Origin: an uncultured Porphyromonadaceae bacterium | GTDB taxonomy: Bacteria > Bacteroidota > Bacteroidia > Bacteroidales > Muribaculaceae | Assembly (NCBI GenBank): GCA_937921035.1 | Contig: CALEUL010000034.1 | Coordinates: forward strand, 1 to 36,022 | Length of the DNA stretch: 36,022 bases | Direction: 5' to 3' | In this document: piece after piece, positions 32,511 through 36,022 of the stretch | Layout: the number at the start of each line of letters is the position of its first letter | Position numbering within the stretch: position 1 is the stretch's first letter | The notes under the pieces: model-generated | Database searches by the model: none | The model's input: only the letters and a program-made list of their open reading frames with translations | What the model was told of the DNA's origin: nothing | Position numbers and translations under genes: made by a program

Positions 32511-33494
32511 ATGAACGCCCGAATCTCCGGTATTGCCTCCTACCTGCCCGACGACATCCTGGACAACGAGATGCTCTCGAAGATGGTAGACACCAACGAC
32601 GAATGGATCATGACCCGCGTCGGCATTAAAACTCGCCACATCCTCCGCGACCCCGAAAAGGGTTCGTCGTTCTTGGGTATAAAGGCGGTAGAGAAGCTTC
32701 TTGAATCCACAGGTACAAAACCCGAAGAAGTTGATGTGCTTATATGCGCAACATCCAACCCGGACCACCGCTTCCCCTCTACAGGCTCCATAATCTGTTA
32801 CGGCGCCGGACTAAAGAATGCTTACTCCTACGACATGGAAGCTGCCTGCGCAGGTTTCTTAGTGGCCATGCAGGAAGCCAAGGCATACATATGCTCGGGT
32901 TTGTACAAAAAGGTTGTTGTATGCACCACCGAAAAAATGAGCTCGATGGTGAACTATCAGGACCGCTCCACCTGTCCCCTGTTCGGCGACGGAGCTGCCG
33001 CCGTACTGGTTGAGCCTACCGAAGAGGCCGGTGTCGGCGTTATCGACGCCGTATTCCACGTAGACGGCACAGGCAGAGACCACCTGCTGATGGTTGCCGG
33101 CGGCTCGTACCGCCCCACCACACACGCTACCGTAGACGCAGGCGAGAACATGCTGTTTCAGGACGGCCGCGCCGTTTACAAGCATGCCGTAATGGACATG
33201 CTCACCTCCACCATCGACGTGATGAAGCGCAACAACCTCGACGCCGACGATGTGAAATATCTGGTTCCCCACCAGGCCAACATGCGAATTATCGAGGCCG
33301 TGGCAGGACGTGCCAAGTTCCCTATGGAAAAGGTTCTCACAAACATTGAGCACACTGGCAACACGTCCGCAGCATCCATACCCATCTGTCTGGACGAGTA
33401 CAAGCACCTTCTCAAGAAAGGCGACAAGCTGGTTCTCACCGCTTTCGGCGCCGGCTTCACATGGGGTGCAATGTACCTTGTGTGGGACATCTGA
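32511..33494 (+). CDS. fabH: Beta-ketoacyl-ACP synthase III
   Basis: This 327-aa enzyme condenses acetyl-CoA (or other short acyl-CoA) with malonyl-ACP to start fatty-acid synthesis. It has the catalytic triad C113 (EAACAGF), H254 (VPHQANMRI) and N284 (HTGNTSA), and the Gly-rich loop GAGFTWGA at the end. The ATG at 32511 (MNARISGIASYLPDD) is chosen over an in-frame start at 32439 that has no conserved sequence. It is in the DUF177-rpmF-fabH group, as in many bacteria. Confidence 0.96.
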   Translation: MNARISGIASYLPDDILDNEMLSKMVDTNDEWIMTRVGIKTRHILRDPEKGSSFLGIKAVEKLLESTGTKPEEVDVLICATSNPDHRFPSTGSIICYGAGLKNAYSYDMEAACAGFLVAMQEAKAYICSGLYKKVVVCTTEKMSSMVNYQDRSTCPLFGDGAAAVLVEPTEEAGVGVIDAVFHVDGTGRDHLLMVAGGSYRPTTHATVDAGENMLFQDGRAVYKHAVMDMLTSTIDVMKRNNLDADDVKYLVPHQANMRIIEAVAGRAKFPMEKVLTNIEHTGNTSAASIPICLDEYKHLLKKGDKLVLTAFGAGFTWGAMYLVWDI

Positions 33495-33517
33495 TACATA
33501 CCCTTTGGGGAAAATTT

Positions 33518-33555
33518 ATAACAGAATAGCACTTTATCGGTGCTATTCTTGTTAT
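33518..33555 (+). terminator. Hairpin between fabH and era
   Basis: GAATAGCAC (33524-33532) pairs perfectly with GTGCTATTC (33540-33548). Outside it, ATAACA and TGTTAT extend the stem with one bulge. It lacks a long T-tract and lies only 28 nt before era, so it could be a partial terminator or an mRNA-processing site. Confidence 0.6.
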
Positions 33556-33583
33556 ATATAGGAATACAAAAGTACATAACAAC

Positions 33584-34531
33584 ATGAATACAACTAATCC
33601 CGAAGGCGTGCTCACTCCCGCCGATGAAAAAGACCTTCCCGTTGCCCCGATACATAAATCCGGATTTGTAAACATTGTTGGCAACCCCAACGTTGGCAAA
33701 TCCACGCTGATGAACGACCTTGTGGGCGAGCGAATAAGCATAATCACTTCCAAGGCTCAGACAACACGCCACCGCATTATGGGTATCGTAAACACCCCCG
33801 AATATCAGATTGTGTTCTCCGACACCCCCGGCGTGCTCAAGCCAAAATACAAGATGCAGGAAGGCATGCTCGCCTTCAGCGAGAGCGCGCTCACCGATGC
33901 GGACATCCTCATTTACGTTACCGACGTAGTGGAAGACCCCGAGAAAAACGCCGATTTCCTTGCAAAGGTTGCCAAGGAGAAAATTCCCGTCCTGTTGGTG
34001 ATAAACAAGATAGATCTTCTCAAAGGTAACGGCGAACTCGATGCCATTGTTGAAAAATGGCGCCAGCGTCTGCCCCAGGCCGAAATCTTCCCCACATCGG
34101 CAACAGAACACTTCAACGTTACCAACCTGATGAACCGCATTGTGGAGCTGCTGCCCGCTGGAGAGCCTTATTTCGGCAAGGACGCACTCACCGACAAGCC
34201 CGCCCGCTTCTTCGTTACGGAAATCATACGCGAGAAAATCCTGCTGGACTACGATAAAGAAGTTCCCTATTCCACTGAAGTGATTGTGGAAAAATTCGAG
34301 GAAAAGGACAATTCCATCCACATCATGGCAGTGATTTACGTTGAACGCGACAGCCAGAAAGGCATTATCATCGGCAAAGGCGGCTCAATGCTGAAGAAAG
34401 TTGGCATACAGGCACGTCAGGATATCGAAAAGTTCTTCGGCAAGAGCGTGTATCTGGAAATGTTCGTAAAAGTAGAGCCAAACTGGCGCAACCGCGAGGC
34501 AAAACTCCGTCAGTTCGGATACATAGAATGA
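33584..34531 (+). CDS. era: GTPase Era
   Basis: This 315-aa essential GTPase binds 16S rRNA during 30S maturation. It has G1 GNPNVGKS (33-40), an effector region with SKAQTTRHRI, G3 DTPG (80-83) and G4 NKID. A C-terminal KH RNA-binding domain includes IIIGKGGSMLKK. The N-terminus has about 25 variable residues before the GTPase domain, a common Bacteroidota feature. It is followed after 64 nt by der, which has its own promoter. Confidence 0.97.
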   Translation: MNTTNPEGVLTPADEKDLPVAPIHKSGFVNIVGNPNVGKSTLMNDLVGERISIITSKAQTTRHRIMGIVNTPEYQIVFSDTPGVLKPKYKMQEGMLAFSESALTDADILIYVTDVVEDPEKNADFLAKVAKEKIPVLLVINKIDLLKGNGELDAIVEKWRQRLPQAEIFPTSATEHFNVTNLMNRIVELLPAGEPYFGKDALTDKPARFFVTEIIREKILLDYDKEVPYSTEVIVEKFEEKDNSIHIMAVIYVERDSQKGIIIGKGGSMLKKVGIQARQDIEKFFGKSVYLEMFVKVEPNWRNREAKLRQFGYIE

Positions 34532-34538
34532 TTCCGGG

Positions 34539-34570
34539 TTTGTCCACGCCGATTTTTTTGGCTAATTTTG
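34539..34570 (+). promoter_or_regulatory. Promoter of der
   Basis: TTTG (34539-34542), 20 nt, TAATTTTG (34563-34570), in the 64-nt gap between era and der. The start is near 34576, 20 nt before the ATG. Confidence 0.75.
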
Positions 34571-34595
34571 CATAAAATATCTTAGCATTTCAACT

Positions 34596-35912
34596 ATGGG
34601 ACAACTCGTAGCTATCGTAGGACGCCCCAACGTGGGCAAATCCACCCTCTTTAACAGGCTCACGCAAACGCGCACAGCCATCACCGACCCCACAGCCGGC
34701 ACAACCCGCGACCGCCAGTACGGCAAGGTTGACTGGAACGGCAAGGAATTCTCCATCGTCGATACCGGCGGTTGGGTGGTCAACTCGGAAGACGTTTTCG
34801 AATCGGAAATAAACAAACAGGTGGAGCTTGCCATCGAACAGGCCGATGTAACGCTTTTTGTGGTAGACGCCATGAACGGTGTAACCGATCTTGACGACCA
34901 TGTGGCCGAAATACTGCGCCGCTCCAAAAAGCCCGTAATCCTTGTGGCCAACAAAGTTGATTCCAATGAGTGGGTGTACAACGTTCCCGAATTCTACTCC
35001 CTCGGCCTTGGCGATCCATACCCCGTATCGGCCATAAACGGCTACGGCACAGGTGATCTGCTCGACGAAGTAGTGAAGGATCTTCCCGAAGCCGACGATG
35101 ATGCCGCCGCGCTGGACGACATTCCCAAGTTCGCGATCGTAGGACGCCCCAACGCAGGCAAATCATCGCTGATAAACGCTTTCATCGGCGAAGACAGGCA
35201 TATCGTTACCGATATCGCCGGAACAACACGCGATTCCATATACACCCGATACAACAAGTTCGGCTTCGACTTCTACCTTGTGGACACCGCCGGTATCCGC
35301 AAGAAGAACAAAGTGAACGAGGATATCGAGTATTACTCCGTTATACGCTCTATCCGCGCCATAGAGGCATCCGATGTCTGCATCCTGCTTATCGACGCCA
35401 CCCGCGGCATAGAGGCTCAGGACGTAAACATCTTCTCGCTGATACAGAAGAACAAGAAAGGCCTTGTGGTTGTGGTGAACAAGTGGGATCTTATGGAAGA
35501 CAAATCCACCGCCGCAATCAAGCACTATCAGGAGGCCATACGCAACCGCTTCGCGCCATTTGTGGATTTCCCCATAATATTTACTTCGGCGCTTACCAAA
35601 CAGCGTATATTCAAAGTGCTGGAAACCGCCATCGAAGTATACGAAAACCGTAAGCGCACTGTGCCCACATCGCAGCTGAACAACACCCTGCAGGAGGATA
35701 TCGCAGCCTACCCGCCGCCAAGCAACAAAGGCAAGTTCGTGAAAATAAAATATATCACCATGCTCAAGGGTTCGCAGGTACCTACATTCATATTCTTCTG
35801 CAACCTGCCACAATGGGTAAAGGAACCCTACCGCCGGTACCTCGAAAACAAAATACGCGAGCACTGGAATTTTACGGGTACCCCGATAAACGTTTTCATG
35901 CGCGAGAAATAA
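34596..35912 (+). CDS. der: GTPase Der (EngA)
   Basis: This 438-aa protein with two consecutive GTPase domains assists 50S subunit assembly. The first domain has GRPNVGKS (near residue 9), DTGGW and NKVD. The second has GRPNAGKS (near 183), DTAGIRKK and NKWD. A KH-like C-terminal domain ends in ENKIREHWNFTGTPINVFMR. Length is normal. It is the last gene in the window and is followed by a strong terminator. Confidence 0.97.
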   Translation: MGQLVAIVGRPNVGKSTLFNRLTQTRTAITDPTAGTTRDRQYGKVDWNGKEFSIVDTGGWVVNSEDVFESEINKQVELAIEQADVTLFVVDAMNGVTDLDDHVAEILRRSKKPVILVANKVDSNEWVYNVPEFYSLGLGDPYPVSAINGYGTGDLLDEVVKDLPEADDDAAALDDIPKFAIVGRPNAGKSSLINAFIGEDRHIVTDIAGTTRDSIYTRYNKFGFDFYLVDTAGIRKKNKVNEDIEYYSVIRSIRAIEASDVCILLIDATRGIEAQDVNIFSLIQKNKKGLVVVVNKWDLMEDKSTAAIKHYQEAIRNRFAPFVDFPIIFTSALTKQRIFKVLETAIEVYENRKRTVPTSQLNNTLQEDIAAYPPPSNKGKFVKIKYITMLKGSQVPTFIFFCNLPQWVKEPYRRYLENKIREHWNFTGTPINVFMREK

Positions 35913-35934
35913 AAACTCGACAGATAATCCTTTA

Positions 35935-35968
35935 GGCGCGGCTGAGACATCAGTCCGCGCCGTATTTT
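35935..35968 (+). terminator. Rho-independent terminator of der
   Basis: GGCGCGG (35935-35941) pairs with CCGCGCC (35955-35961), and CTGA pairs with TCAG inside around a 4-nt loop, followed by GTATTTTGT. It is 22 nt after the stop codon. Confidence 0.8.
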
Positions 35969-36022
35969 GTTCGCCCAGCATGTATTCAGTCTAACAGGTG
36001 CAAGTCCTTGGCACGCCCGATA
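35968..36022 (+). mobile_element. Possible 5' end of a group II intron, cut by the window edge
   Basis: From about 35968 the sequence reads GTTCGCCCAGCATG, then CAGTCTAACAGGTGCAAGTCC, similar to my memory of bacterial group II intron starts (GTGCGCCCAGCATG..., GGTGCAAGTCC) in domain I. It lies directly behind a Rho-independent terminator, the place class C introns favour. Only 55 nt are available and no reverse transcriptase is in view, so this is tentative. Confidence 0.4.

Overview
The window reads as a chromosomal segment of a Bacteroidota species, most likely order Bacteroidales. A Muribaculaceae-like gut lineage fits the G+C-rich housekeeping genes and BIG_2-rich secreted proteins, but no marker gene here fixes the family. 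The support comes from Bacteroidota-type promoters (TTTG, about 20 nt, TAnnTTTG) before many genes, a PorZ-like type IX secretion protein, start codons without strong Shine-Dalgarno sites, and the order DUF177-rpmF-fabH-era-der. No rRNA, tRNA or CRISPR array was recognised.

Region 1 (1-4964, minus strand) is a secreted-protein locus. It holds a beta-helix protein cut off from its signal peptide, then a protein with EYxW/DPG repeats, BIG_2, dockerin-like and cohesin-like segments, then a multi-BIG_2 protein that is frameshifted at an A6 run and continues past the left edge.

Region 2 (about 5.5-14.1 kb, plus strand) is an accessory block. Copies of one intergenic repeat lie in opposite orientation at its two ends. 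Inside are a 30-bp inverted repeat enclosing four hairpins, a HigB/HigA toxin-antitoxin pair, an unrecognised 357-aa protein, three small proteins (one a DUF1232 membrane protein) bracketed by an 88-nt direct repeat, a highly structured leader or small RNA with a consensus promoter, and a more A+T-rich three-gene set. That set encodes a membrane protein with an HNH-like motif, a tail-anchored coiled-coil protein and a CbxX/CfqX-type AAA+ ATPase. I do not recognise the three genes as any named system. They are the best candidate for something undescribed.

Region 3 (14.1-24.0 kb) is core. The plus strand carries leuS, rdgB, a porZ-like gene and a small conserved gene. They converge, across a hairpin, on a minus-strand operon of a DivIC/FtsB-like septum gene, a small membrane protein gene and mutS.

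Region 4 (24.1-25.1 kb, minus) is a tightly coupled three-gene cassette, DUF3791, DUF3990 (ADP-ribosyltransferase-like) and a small protein, with its own promoter. It resembles a toxin-antitoxin or conflict module.

Region 5 (25.2-35.9 kb, plus) has a cation diffusion facilitator, a secreted phosphodiester glycosidase-family protein, an NhaC-type antiporter, nadA, and then DUF177 (YceD-like), rpmF, fabH, era and der, linking ribosome assembly with fatty-acid initiation. The right edge, just after the der terminator, looks like the start of a group II intron.
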